Below, one piece after another: positions 17,102 through 25,185 of a DNA stretch of 64,000 nt. The position numbers and the translations under genes are program-made. The stretch covers positions 62,001-126,000 of the forward strand of contig NZ_LBCQ02000012.1 in assembly GCF_001014615.2 (NCBI RefSeq). The letters run 5' to 3'. The first letter of the stretch is position 1; each line of letters opens with the position of its first letter. Source of the stretch: Aquamicrobium sp. LC103 (lineage in GTDB: Bacteria; Pseudomonadota; Alphaproteobacteria; Rhizobiales; Rhizobiaceae). The notes beneath the pieces are model-generated. The model had not been told where the DNA came from. It searched no databases and was given only the letters and a program-made list of their open reading frames with translations.

Positions 17102-17491
17102 TCAGGCCGGACCGGCCGCGACCGCCTCGACCTCGACGACGAATTCGGGACGGCTGAAGCCGGAGACAATCATCAGCGTGGACGCGGGGTAGGGCGCGGG
17201 AAAGAGCGCGTTGCGCACGTCCATATAGGGTGCGAGATGTTCGCGAGCCGTGACGAAGGCATTGATACGGACGATGTTGGAGAGGCTCATTCCGGCCTCC
17301 CGCAGCACCGCTTCGATATTGGCGAAGCAGAGCCGCGCCTGCGCCGCGCAGCCCTCCGGGACCATGCCGTCGGGCGCGATGCCGAGCTGTCCGGAACAGA
17401 AGAGCAGGCGCGAATTTTCCGGAACGACGACACCGTGGCTATAAGCGGAGAACGGCGCGAGAATATCGGATGCGGTGATTGATTTGAGCAT
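17102..17491 (-). CDS. RidA/YjgF-family protein (reactive enamine/imine deaminase-like)
   Basis: This is a 129-residue single-domain Rid protein with 'LLFCSGQLGIAPDGMVPEGCAAQARLCFANIEAVLREAG' and the conserved late motif 'PASTLMIVSGFSRPEFVVEVEAVA'. The usual RidA catalytic Arg (the R of 'PARA/PARS') is not seen: the equivalent region reads 'PYPASTLM', so it may belong to a non-deaminating Rid subfamily. The start is the ATG at 17491; a much longer open frame upstream is antisense to the creatininase gene. It converges with the enolase-superfamily gene and diverges from the creatininase-like operon, with which such proteins are often associated. Confidence 0.88.
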   Translation of the reverse strand: MLKSITASDILAPFSAYSHGVVVPENSRLLFCSGQLGIAPDGMVPEGCAAQARLCFANIEAVLREAGMSLSNIVRINAFVTAREHLAPYMDVRNALFPAPYPASTLMIVSGFSRPEFVVEVEAVAAGPA

Positions 17492-17803
17492 GAAGCGAAT
17501 CCTGATCAGCCGGAGACTAGCGCGCCGAGCGGCGGGCGGAAAGCTTTGCCATGGGCCGTACTTGGATCGGCCAACTGCGAGAGCTGCGGTTCTTGACAGG
17601 CGGTGGGATTTCGCCGACCCTTTCCTCACCCCATGGCACAGGGCTTCCAGGGAACGAGCCGCAACCCGGACTGACCGCGGAATGGTCACAAGGAGAAGCG
17701 CAATGCTCGCCGGCCTGAAATTCCCAAACATTCGCCCTGTCGTCGACCGCCACGCCTTTCCGCTCGGCGTGCCTACTTCGCCATTCCGTTTCGGAGCACC
17801 TTC
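17492..17803. other. 312-bp intergenic region between ridA-like and creatininase-like genes
   Basis: This should hold divergent promoters. A TTGACA hexamer is at 17593-17598, but no convincing -10 follows at the right distance. A 110-codon open frame crosses the region on the plus strand but is Arg-rich, has no family features and looks like a GC-driven chance frame. I see no repeat or RNA structure of note. Confidence 0.5.
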
Positions 17804-18631
17804 ATGACCAGCCGCAGCGCCCGCTGGGCGGACCTCTCGCGCCACGACTTTGCCGCGCTCGACCTTGCCAATGCAATCGCGGTACTGCCTGTCGGCGCCA
17901 CCGAGCAGCACGGGCCACACCTGCCGGTCTCCGTCGACACAGACTTGGTCGAGACAGTCGTCGATCGGGCCTTGCCGCTGATCGACCCCGGGCTGACCGT
18001 CCTGTTCCTTCCCGCGATAGCCTATGGCAAAAGCAACGAGCACGCGGCGGTGCCCGGCACGCTGACGCTGTCCGCGGAGACGCTGATGCGCGTGCTCGCC
18101 GACATCGGCATGAGTGTGGCGCGCGCCGGCATCCGCAATCTCGTCTTCCTCAACGGCCATGGCGGCAATACGCCGGTGCTCGAGATCGCGGCCCGTGACC
18201 TCAGAGTGGATGCGGGGCTGCGGACGGTGACCTGCCATTGGTACAATTTCAACGAAGCGAATGCCGAGAGCGACGCGATCGAGCAGGCGTTCGGCATCCA
18301 TGCAGGCCTGGTCGAGACGAGCGCCATGCTCGCCATCCGGCCTGAACGGGTCGCCATGGACCGCGCGGCCGATTTCGACAACGCCGCGCGCGGCTGGCAG
18401 GAGCGCTATCGCCATATCGGCCTCGCGCCCGGACGGGCACGTCCTGCCTGGGTGATCGACGACCTCAACGAGGACGGTGCCTGCGGAAACGCCGCGACCG
18501 CGACGCGAGAGACGGGTGAGCGGCTGCTCGACGTGGCCGGGCGCAATTTCGCGAGCTTTCTCCTCGAACTGGACCGCTTCCTCCGCGACGAAGCCGGGAA
18601 ATCTGCAACCCAGACGAAACGGGGATCATGA
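17804..18631 (+). CDS. Creatininase-family amidohydrolase
   Basis: This 275-residue protein of the creatininase/MftE/FAPy-deformylase family has metal ligands E34, H36 and D45 in '[17 protein letters not shown]', the 'NGHGGN' His, and '[11 protein letters not shown]' with the late His and Glu. Family members hydrolyse cyclic amides (creatinine) or related C-N bonds; true creatininase is only one of several activities. It starts a plus-strand operon with a flavoenzyme and an amidohydrolase, so it is likely one step in degrading a nitrogen heterocycle or amide. GGAG lies 8 nt before the ATG. Confidence 0.88.
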   Translation: MTSRSARWADLSRHDFAALDLANAIAVLPVGATEQHGPHLPVSVDTDLVETVVDRALPLIDPGLTVLFLPAIAYGKSNEHAAVPGTLTLSAETLMRVLADIGMSVARAGIRNLVFLNGHGGNTPVLEIAARDLRVDAGLRTVTCHWYNFNEANAESDAIEQAFGIHAGLVETSAMLAIRPERVAMDRAADFDNAARGWQERYRHIGLAPGRARPAWVIDDLNEDGACGNAATATRETGERLLDVAGRNFASFLLELDRFLRDEAGKSATQTKRGS

Positions 18632-20055
18632 TGTCGATATCCGGCAAGACGACCATCGATTGGCAGGACTTTCGCCGCGAACTGGGCGAGGTCGAATGTT
18701 TCGATACGCCGTCGATCGTCAAGAAGCGCTCGCGTGACTTCTTCTGGTACAGCCCGATCCTCAACCGCGAGCTGGCGGGGAATTTCGGCGATCTCGTCGC
18801 CGCGCCGCGCGGCACGGCCGAACTCGAAACCTGCATTGCGACCGCCGCGAGATGGAAGGCGCCGACGGTTCTGCGCGGCGGGGGAACCGGAAATTACGGC
18901 CAAGCGGTTCCGATGGATGGCGGCCTCATCATCGACATGACCGGGATGAACCGCATTCTCGAAATCGGCGAGAATACCGTGCATGTCGAAGCCGGCTGCC
19001 GGATCGGCGCGATCAACGAAACGCTGCGCCGGCACGGGCGCGAGCTTCCGATCTTCCCCTCCACCGAAGCCATCGCCACGATCGGCGGTTTCATCGCCGG
19101 TGGATCGGGCGGCATCGGCTCGATAACCCATGGCATGCTTCGCGACGGCGGCAATGTCGACTCCATCGCCGTCCTGTCGATGGAGGAGCGGCCGCGGCGG
19201 CGTCTCTTCAAGGGCGAGGACATCAGGGCGATCCATCATGCCTGGGGTCTCAACGGCATCATCACCGACCTCGTGCTGCGCACCGTTCCCGCCCGCAACT
19301 GGATCAACGTGATCGCGTCCTTTCCCTCCTATCGCGAAGCCTTCGAGGCAGGCATCGCGGTCGGTGGCGGCGAGGGGTTCGAACTCAAGCTGCTGACTAC
19401 GATCGATGCGCGGATCGCTGCCTCGATCCGCGGCTTCGACGGTGTCGTTGCCGACGGACGCCCGCTGCTCCTCGCGCTGGTCGACGATGACGGAAGGGCG
19501 GCGCTGGAGGATTTGATCCGCTCGAAAGGCGGCTCGGTCGAGCTGGCGCTCGACGGACAGGCCATGGCGGCTGCCGGCCTGCCGCAGCTTTCCGAATTCT
19601 CCTACAATCACACCACCTTGCAGGTGCTGAAGAACGACCGCAGCGTGACCAATCTCCAGGTGACTTTCCGTGCGCCGCTCGACAGTTCCAAGATCGACAC
19701 GCTGCAGGCGATCTTCAAGGACGAGGTGCTGATGCACCACGAATTCGCTTTGCTCAACGGTGCGCTCGTCGCATTCGATCTGCCCGTTGTCCGCTATACG
19801 AGCGACGAGCGGTTGTTCGAGCTGATGCGGATCTATGACGAGAACGGCTGTCCGACCTCCAACCCGCACGTGCCTTACGTCGAGGGCGGCTCGATGAAGC
19901 CGGACTTTCGTCACCTTGCCTGGAAAAAGCGGCTCGATCCGCACGGGCTCCTGAATTCCGCCAAGTCGCGGCTGTGGAACGAGGTGAAGCATCTTCCGGC
20001 CGACGAGATCGAGCACCTGCCGAGCCGCGCCACGGCCGCGGGAAGCGCGGCGTGA
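18628..20055 (+). CDS. FAD-linked oxidoreductase of the VAO/PCMH family (GlcD-like)
   Basis: This is a 475-residue flavoprotein. The N-terminal PCMH FAD-binding domain carries '[30 protein letters not shown]' and '[19 protein letters not shown]', and a substrate-binding C-terminal half follows. It is soluble, with no signal peptide or membrane span. The gene overlaps the creatininase-like stop (ATGA). Family members oxidise hydroxyacids, amines or alcohols; here it presumably oxidises an intermediate made by the neighbouring hydrolases. No covalent-flavin His motif was identified with confidence. Confidence 0.85.
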   Translation: MMSISGKTTIDWQDFRRELGEVECFDTPSIVKKRSRDFFWYSPILNRELAGNFGDLVAAPRGTAELETCIATAARWKAPTVLRGGGTGNYGQAVPMDGGLIIDMTGMNRILEIGENTVHVEAGCRIGAINETLRRHGRELPIFPSTEAIATIGGFIAGGSGGIGSITHGMLRDGGNVDSIAVLSMEERPRRRLFKGEDIRAIHHAWGLNGIITDLVLRTVPARNWINVIASFPSYREAFEAGIAVGGGEGFELKLLTTIDARIAASIRGFDGVVADGRPLLLALVDDDGRAALEDLIRSKGGSVELALDGQAMAAAGLPQLSEFSYNHTTLQVLKNDRSVTNLQVTFRAPLDSSKIDTLQAIFKDEVLMHHEFALLNGALVAFDLPVVRYTSDERLFELMRIYDENGCPTSNPHVPYVEGGSMKPDFRHLAWKKRLDPHGLLNSAKSRLWNEVKHLPADEIEHLPSRATAAGSAA

Positions 20056-20100
20056 CCCGGACGGCGGCGATTTCCATGGTCAAGGTGAGAGGCTAAGGGG

Positions 20101-21357
20101 ATGGAGGTGCCACGGCAGGGGCGGGCGCGTAACGGCATCTACCCCGATGTCCGCGTCCCACGATCGCTCGTCGCGGACGAGGCCCGCTTTGGCGGGAAAA
20201 CGGAGGGCGATTGCCTCGCCGGCGACCTGATCGTGAAAGACGGCAGGATCGCGGGGATGACGCTTTCGGGCGACACCGGAAAAGACCTCGGAGGAACCAT
20301 CGTCACCACGCGGCTCGTGGAGGCGCACTGCCATCTCGATAAATGCTTCACCGCCGCGCGCCTTGATTTCGCCGGCGGCACGCTTCTCGATGCCATCGCC
20401 GCCCAGGTGCGGGACAAGGCGAATTGGACGGCTGAGGATATCCGCCGCCGTGCCAGTCGCGGACTGGAGGAACTCGTCGCTGCCGGCTGCGGACTGGTGC
20501 GCACCCATGTCGACTGGACCGTCGATCCCGTGACGCCTTCGCGCACGCCTCTCGCCTGGGAGGTGCTGGGCGAACTTGCCGAGGAGTGGCGCGGCCGCAT
20601 CGCGATACAGCGCGCCGCATTGCTGCCGATTGATGTCTTTTCCGACGAGGACGCCGCGGACGCCCTTGCTGCGCGCATTGCGGCCGACGGCGGCGTGCTC
20701 GGCGCCTTCGTGTTCGATCAGGCGGGGAGGCGCGAGAACATCCGTCGCATGGTGCAGACCGCCCGTAAGCACGGGCTCGCGCTCGACGTCCACGTCGACG
20801 AGGGTTTGTCGCCGGAACTCGACGGTGTCGATCTTATCGCCGAGGCGGTTCTCGCGGAGGAGTTCGAAGGGCCGGTGCTGTGCGGCCATGTCTGCAGCCT
20901 GAGCAGCATATCCGGCGACGAGCTGGCGCGGCGTATCGAACGGATCGCACGGGCACGGCTCGCAATCGTCAGCCTGCCCGCCAGCAACCTTTATCTGCAG
21001 GATAGAGGCGATGGCACGCCCGTCCGCCGCGGTATCACGCGGGTGAAGGAGTTGATGGCGGCGAACGTCACCGTCGCCTTCGGCACGGACAATGTGCGTG
21101 ACGCGTTCTGTCCCGTCGGCGCGCACAATCCCATGCAGAGCCTTGCATTGGGCATGCTTGCCGCACAGCTCGCACCACCCGTGGGGCGATGGCTGCCCTG
21201 CGTCACCCACGCGGCGGAGCGCGCCCTGGGCCTCTCCCCCACCTTGCTCGAAGGCTGCTCGGTCGATCAGGTGATCTTCCGGCGTGCCGGCGAGACCGCC
21301 GACCTTCTCGCGCACGTGCCGGCAACCGCGCCGGGCGGCTGGCTGGAGTTGTCGTAG
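20101..21357 (+). CDS. Amidohydrolase, cytosine deaminase (CodA)-like
   Basis: This 418-residue metal-dependent hydrolase has the N-terminal metal pair H76/H78 in 'EAHCHLDK', a central 'LDVHVDEG' His, a 'LCGHVCSLS' His, and 'FGTDNVRDAF' with the catalytic Asp. This is the pattern of cytosine/isoguanine deaminases and N-isopropylammelide-type hydrolases. The substrate is probably a nitrogen heterocycle or guanidino-like compound. It follows the flavoenzyme by 45 bp in the same operon. The first ~20 residues are atypical, and the start could be further in. Confidence 0.85.
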   Translation: MEVPRQGRARNGIYPDVRVPRSLVADEARFGGKTEGDCLAGDLIVKDGRIAGMTLSGDTGKDLGGTIVTTRLVEAHCHLDKCFTAARLDFAGGTLLDAIAAQVRDKANWTAEDIRRRASRGLEELVAAGCGLVRTHVDWTVDPVTPSRTPLAWEVLGELAEEWRGRIAIQRAALLPIDVFSDEDAADALAARIAADGGVLGAFVFDQAGRRENIRRMVQTARKHGLALDVHVDEGLSPELDGVDLIAEAVLAEEFEGPVLCGHVCSLSSISGDELARRIERIARARLAIVSLPASNLYLQDRGDGTPVRRGITRVKELMAANVTVAFGTDNVRDAFCPVGAHNPMQSLALGMLAAQLAPPVGRWLPCVTHAAERALGLSPTLLEGCSVDQVIFRRAGETADLLAHVPATAPGGWLELS

Positions 21358-21486
21358 GCGAGGTTCCTTGATGTTCGAGGGCTTGCTAGCTTCCCGCTTA
21401 TCGGCAAAGACTTGGAAAAAGATCGGTCGGTTCGGAGCAGGGAACCGCCGCTCGGCAGCATCGACGTCGTGCCCCGGAGGAGGAAC

Positions 21487-22401
21487 ATGCCGGAAAGCCC
21501 CTATGAGATCCTTGATTCGCGTTTTGCGCGGCTGGTCAATTCCACCGCCAAGGTGGAGCAGCTCTTTACCGGCTGCCGCTGGGCCGAAGGGCCGGCATGG
21601 TTCGGGGCAGGGCGCTATCTCGTCTGGTCCGACATTCCCAACGACCGCATGCTGCGCTTTGACGAAACCGACGGCGAGGTCAGCGTCTTCCGTCATCCAG
21701 CGGGCAATTCCAACGGCAACACGGTCGATCGGCAGGGGCGGCTGGTCAGTTGCGAGCACGGCAACCGCCGGGTCAGCCGCACCGAGCACGACGGCACGAT
21801 CGTCACGATCGCCGATCGCTGGCAAGGCAAGCGGCTCAACTCGCCGAACGACGTGGTGGTGAAGTCGGACGGTTCGATCTGGTTCACCGATCCGACCTAT
21901 GGCATCGATTCGGACTACGAGGGCAACAAGGCCGAGAGCGAGATCGGCGCCTCGAACGTCTACCGGGTCGATCCTCACACCGGTGCGGTCGAAGCCGTGG
22001 CGACCGATATGGTGAAGCCCAACGGCCTCGCCTTTTCCACGGACGAAACCAGACTCTATGTGGTCGATACCGGACGCACGCACGGCGCGCATCATCCGGC
22101 GCATATGCGCAGCTTCGAAGTGGGCGAAAACGGCAGGCTTTCCGGCGGCAAGGTTTTCGCGGACTCAACCGCGGGCCTGTTCGACGGCTTCCGCCTCGAT
22201 ACCGACGGGCGCATCTGGACGAGCGCGCAGGACGGCATCCACTGCTATGATCCCGACGGAACGCTGATCGGCAAGATCAAGGTGCCGGAAGTCGTTTCCA
22301 ACTGCGTCTTCGGCGGCGCCAAGCGCAATTGCCTCTACATCACCGCCACGACGTCGCTCTACATGGTCCGGCTGATGGTCAACGGTCACAAGACCTATTG
22401 A
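21487..22401 (+). CDS. SMP-30/gluconolactonase/LRE-family lactonase
   Basis: This is a 304-residue six-bladed propeller hydrolase. Family landmarks include 'FTGCRWAEGPAWFGAGRYLVWSDI' (metal-binding Glu), 'NSPNDVVVKSDGSIWFTDPTYG' (Asn and Asp ligands) and 'VKPNGLAFSTDETRLYVVDTG'. It is expected to open sugar or other lactones with a divalent metal. I chose the ATG at 21487, directly after a GGAGGAGGAA ribosome site, rather than an upstream Met. It converges with kdgF. It could serve the uronate pathway or the preceding amidohydrolase operon. Confidence 0.88.
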   Translation: MPESPYEILDSRFARLVNSTAKVEQLFTGCRWAEGPAWFGAGRYLVWSDIPNDRMLRFDETDGEVSVFRHPAGNSNGNTVDRQGRLVSCEHGNRRVSRTEHDGTIVTIADRWQGKRLNSPNDVVVKSDGSIWFTDPTYGIDSDYEGNKAESEIGASNVYRVDPHTGAVEAVATDMVKPNGLAFSTDETRLYVVDTGRTHGAHHPAHMRSFEVGENGRLSGGKVFADSTAGLFDGFRLDTDGRIWTSAQDGIHCYDPDGTLIGKIKVPEVVSNCVFGGAKRNCLYITATTSLYMVRLMVNGHKTY

Positions 22402-22422
22402 CGATTTCGCCCGTCAGCCGCT

Positions 22423-22438
22423 CCTCGCTCAGGCGAGG
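22423..22438. terminator. Small hairpin between convergent lactonase and kdgF genes
   Basis: CCTCGC-TCAG-GCGAGG is a perfect 6-bp stem with a 4-nt loop centred on the kdgF stop codon, 21 bp after the lactonase stop. It may help end transcription from either side, but no T-run follows. Confidence 0.35.
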
Positions 22439-22767
22439 AAGTCGGCGCGGTGCGGCGTGAAGCTGTCGACCAGCCTTCCTGCCTCCAGCGCCTTTACGCC
22501 ATGGACGACATTCGACGGCACGATGAAGGAATCGCCGGCGGAGAGCACGGCCGTGTCGTCTCCGATCTTCACCTCGAAACGGCCTTCCGCGACATAGCTC
22601 GCCTGCACATGCGGATGCGAGTGCGGTGCGCCGACGCCGCCCTTTTCGAAGGCGAACTCCACCATCATCAGCTTGTCGGTGTGGAGAACCACCCGGCGAC
22701 GGTTGCCGGCGCCGAGATCGGTCCAGACGCCGTCGTTTTTCGTCGCAAAGAGTTTCGTTCCCACCAT
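22429..22767 (-). CDS. kdgF: Cupin, unsaturated-uronate ketonisation protein KdgF
   Basis: This is a 112-residue single cupin domain. The metal site is H49, H51 and Q55 in 'APHSHPHVQASY' plus H89 in 'SNVVHG', matching KdgF. KdgF converts 4,5-unsaturated galacturonate or glucuronate (from pectin or other lyases) to the linear keto form used by KduI. The context is decisive: it follows kduI and kduD in the same minus-strand operon, 9 bp after kduD. The protein is cytoplasmic. Confidence 0.88.
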   Translation of the reverse strand: MVGTKLFATKNDGVWTDLGAGNRRRVVLHTDKLMMVEFAFEKGGVGAPHSHPHVQASYVAEGRFEVKIGDDTAVLSAGDSFIVPSNVVHGVKALEAGRLVDSFTPHRADFLA

Positions 22768-22776
22768 CTTCTCACC

Positions 22777-23535
22777 TCATCGCGCGAGCCAGCCGCCGTC
22801 GACCGGGACGACGGCGCCGTGCATGTAGCTGGAGGCCGGCGCGAGCAGGAAGACCGCGGCGTCGCCGATATCCTCCGGCCTTCCCCAGCGGTTTGCCGGG
22901 ATGCGGTCGAGAATCGCCGCGCTCCGGTCGGGATCGGCCCGCAGGGCCTGCGTGTTGTTAGTCTCGATATAGCCGGGTGCGATCGCATTGACATTGATGC
23001 TTTTGGCGGCCCATTCGCAGGCAAGCAGGCGGGTCAGGCCCAGCACCCCGTGCTTGGAGGCGGTGTAGGAAGCGACGCGGATACCGCCCTGGAAGGAAAG
23101 CATCGAGGCGATGTTGACGATCCGGCCGCCCCGACCCTCCGCGACGAGCCGCCGGCCGAAAGCCTGGCATAGCGTGAACATCGACTTCAGGTTGACGTCC
23201 ATCACCTCGTCCCAATCGGCCTCGGTGAAGTCGAGCGCGTCGGCGCGCCGGATGATGCCGGCATTGTTGACGAGCCCGTCGATCGGTCCGTGCGCATTCC
23301 ACGCCGCCTCGAACATTTCGCGCGCCGCGGCCGTATCTGAAAGGTCGCAGGAGATTCCCGTGAAGCGGCCGCCCTCGGCTTCGACGAGACGGGCGGTCTC
23401 GTCCATTGCCGAACGTCCAACGCCGAGCACCGAGCCGCCGGCGCGCGCGACCGAGGCCGCGATCCCCTGGCCGATGCCGGTATTGGCGCCGGTGACCATC
23501 ACCAGCCTGCCGGCGAGGCTGAAAGCGACGCTCAA
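22777..23535 (-). CDS. kduD: 2-dehydro-3-deoxy-D-gluconate 5-dehydrogenase KduD (SDR)
   Basis: This ~252-residue classical SDR has 'VTGANTGIGQGIA' as cofactor motif, 'LVNNAGIIRRAD' as NNAG motif, 'YTASKHG' as catalytic YxxxK, and the KduD-typical 'NVNAIAPGYIETNNTQALRAD'. It reduces 2,5-diketo-3-deoxygluconate (KduI product) to 2-keto-3-deoxygluconate with NADH. The start is a TTG at 23535 that overlaps the kduI stop (TTGA). An upstream ATG would lie entirely within kduI and lacks a site, so coupled translation from TTG is preferred. Confidence 0.92.
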   Translation of the reverse strand: MSVAFSLAGRLVMVTGANTGIGQGIAASVARAGGSVLGVGRSAMDETARLVEAEGGRFTGISCDLSDTAAAREMFEAAWNAHGPIDGLVNNAGIIRRADALDFTEADWDEVMDVNLKSMFTLCQAFGRRLVAEGRGGRIVNIASMLSFQGGIRVASYTASKHGVLGLTRLLACEWAAKSINVNAIAPGYIETNNTQALRADPDRSAAILDRIPANRWGRPEDIGDAAVFLLAPASSYMHGAVVPVDGGWLAR

Positions 23536-24380
23536 CGCAGCGTGTCCAAAGGGACGGAATCGACGTCGGTATAGTCGACATTGTCGCCGGCCATCGCCCA
23601 TATGAAGGTGTAGCTTGCCGTGCCGCAGCCTGAATGGATCGACCAGGGCGGCGAGACCACCGCTTCCTCGTTGGCCATGACGATGTGGCGGGTCTCCGAT
23701 GGCTCGCCCATCAAATGGAAGACGCGCGCGGTTTCCGGCAAGCCGAAATAGAGATAGGCCTCCATGCGCCGGTCATGCACATGGCAGGGCATTGTGTTCC
23801 AGACCGAGCCGTCGGCGAGCGTCGTCATGCCGACGACGAGCTGGCAGGTCTTCACCCCTTCGGGATGAACGAACTGGAAGATCGAGCGCTCGTTGGAGGT
23901 GGCCTGACTGCCGAGATCGAGGCGCCTGGCGTCGCCGATGCGGATCAGCTTCGTCGGATGCTTCTGGTGCGCCGGCGCGCTGAGAAGATAGAATTTCGCC
24001 GGGTCGGCCGGATCGTCGGACATGAAGGACACCGTGCCGCCGAGCCCAACATAGAGCATGTCGCGGGAGGCGAGGGCGTGGGTCTCGCCATCGACTTCCA
24101 TCCTGCCGGCCGCGCCTATGTTGACGGCGATCAGCTCGCGCCGTTCGAGAAAGGCTTCGGTTCCCACGGGCCGGATCGTCTCCAGCGCCAGCTTTTCGTC
24201 CACGGGCATCACGCCGCCGACGACCATGCGGTCGTAGTGGGTGTAGGTCAGGTTGATCGTGCCGGGCTCGAAGAGGCCGCCGATGTGAAAATTTTCGCGG
24301 AGCTCCGCGCTTCCCATGCGCGCGCCGGCCACTGGATCGACGGCATGGCGGATCGAATATCTGACATGGCTCTGGTTCAT
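23532..24380 (-). CDS. kduI: 5-dehydro-4-deoxy-D-glucuronate isomerase KduI
   Basis: This 282-residue KduI family cupin isomerase starts with 'VRYSIRHAVDPVAGARM' and carries the metal-binding cupin motif 'NTMPCHVHDRRMEAYLYF' and 'PPWSIHSGCGTASYTFIWAMAGDN' near the C terminus. It converts 5-keto-4-deoxyuronate to 2,5-diketo-3-deoxygluconate. The length matches the family (about 278). It is translationally coupled to kduD and lies 22 bp after the FadR-type regulator. Confidence 0.95.
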   Translation of the reverse strand: MNQSHVRYSIRHAVDPVAGARMGSAELRENFHIGGLFEPGTINLTYTHYDRMVVGGVMPVDEKLALETIRPVGTEAFLERRELIAVNIGAAGRMEVDGETHALASRDMLYVGLGGTVSFMSDDPADPAKFYLLSAPAHQKHPTKLIRIGDARRLDLGSQATSNERSIFQFVHPEGVKTCQLVVGMTTLADGSVWNTMPCHVHDRRMEAYLYFGLPETARVFHLMGEPSETRHIVMANEEAVVSPPWSIHSGCGTASYTFIWAMAGDNVDYTDVDSVPLDTLR

Positions 24381-24402
24381 GGCGTCCTTCGATTGTTTGT
24401 CG

Positions 24403-25182
24403 CTAGCTGTTCTTGGAGTTGCGCCCGAAACGGTATTCGGCCTGCTCGTCGCTCAGTCTTTCGCGATAGCGCTGCTGGCTCGCGGCAAGATGCGCGCGCA
24501 TGGCGTCGCGGGCTGCTTCCGGATCGCCCGCGGAAATCGCCTTGAGGATCGCGAGATGTTCCTGCTGCAGACCCTCTTCATACTCGCGCGCGAGCACGCT
24601 GTCGGTGCCCCAGGGCGAGGTGATGTCGCAAGGAATGGCGCGCATCCCGAGCGCGTCGAGGACCTCGACGTAAAACGGGTTGTTGGTGGCCGCCGCGATC
24701 GCGCGGTGAAACGCGAAATCGGTCCGGCCGGTGGCTTCGCCATGCGCCAGCAAACGGTCGAACTCGAAGAAGGCTTCGTGTATCGCCGCCTCCTGTGCCG
24801 CGTTGCGGCGCACGGCTGCGAGCCCGGCGCTCTCGATCTCGAGGCCCATGCGTACCTCTATCACGTTCAGCGCATGCGAGATTTTGTTGCCGATTTCCTG
24901 GCTGATCGAGCTGAACGCCATTACCGGGCTTTCGCAGACGAATACGCCCGCACCCTGTCGCGATTCCACCAGCCCGTCTGCCGCGAGGGTGGCAATCGCC
25001 TCGCGGATGACGGTGCGGCTCACACCGAAGACTTCCGTCAACTGGCTCTCCGTCGGCAGTTTCTGGCCGGGCTTGAACTCCCCCGAGAGAACCTGCGAAC
25101 GCAAGGCGGTCACGACGCGCTCCGAAAGTTTCGGCCTGCGTTCGATCTTCAAATTGTCGGAAAAGTCGGTTGCCATGTCCAT
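24403..25182 (-). CDS. GntR-family regulator, FadR subfamily (hexuronate operon)
   Basis: This 259-residue protein has an N-terminal winged helix-turn-helix ('KLPTESQLTEVFGVSRTVIREAIATLAADGLV') and an all-helical FCD ligand domain (about residues 95-230), with metal or acid-binding His/Asp candidates at 'DFAFHRAIAAAT'. FadR-type regulators of the UxuR/ExuR/KdgR-like kind repress uronate genes and respond to uronate intermediates. It is embedded between dctM (3 bp away) and kduI in the operon. It is the likely protein for the CATACAA/TTGTATG operator at 29619-29643. A start at the second Met is also possible. Confidence 0.9.
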   Translation of the reverse strand: MDMATDFSDNLKIERRPKLSERVVTALRSQVLSGEFKPGQKLPTESQLTEVFGVSRTVIREAIATLAADGLVESRQGAGVFVCESPVMAFSSISQEIGNKISHALNVIEVRMGLEIESAGLAAVRRNAAQEAAIHEAFFEFDRLLAHGEATGRTDFAFHRAIAAATNNPFYVEVLDALGMRAIPCDITSPWGTDSVLAREYEEGLQQEHLAILKAISAGDPEAARDAMRAHLAASQQRYRERLSDEQAEYRFGRNSKNS

Positions 25183-25185
25183 CCT

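Noticed and set aside
17634-17648. Sigma-54 promoter upstream of the creatininase-like operon
   Set aside because: TGGCAC-N5-TTCC has the -24 element, but the nearly invariant GC of the -12 element is CC, and no enhancer-binding regulator is nearby.
17475-17807. 110-codon open frame between ridA-like and creatininase-like genes
   Set aside because: Arg-rich composition, no recognisable motif, overlap with the ridA start region and no ribosome site.
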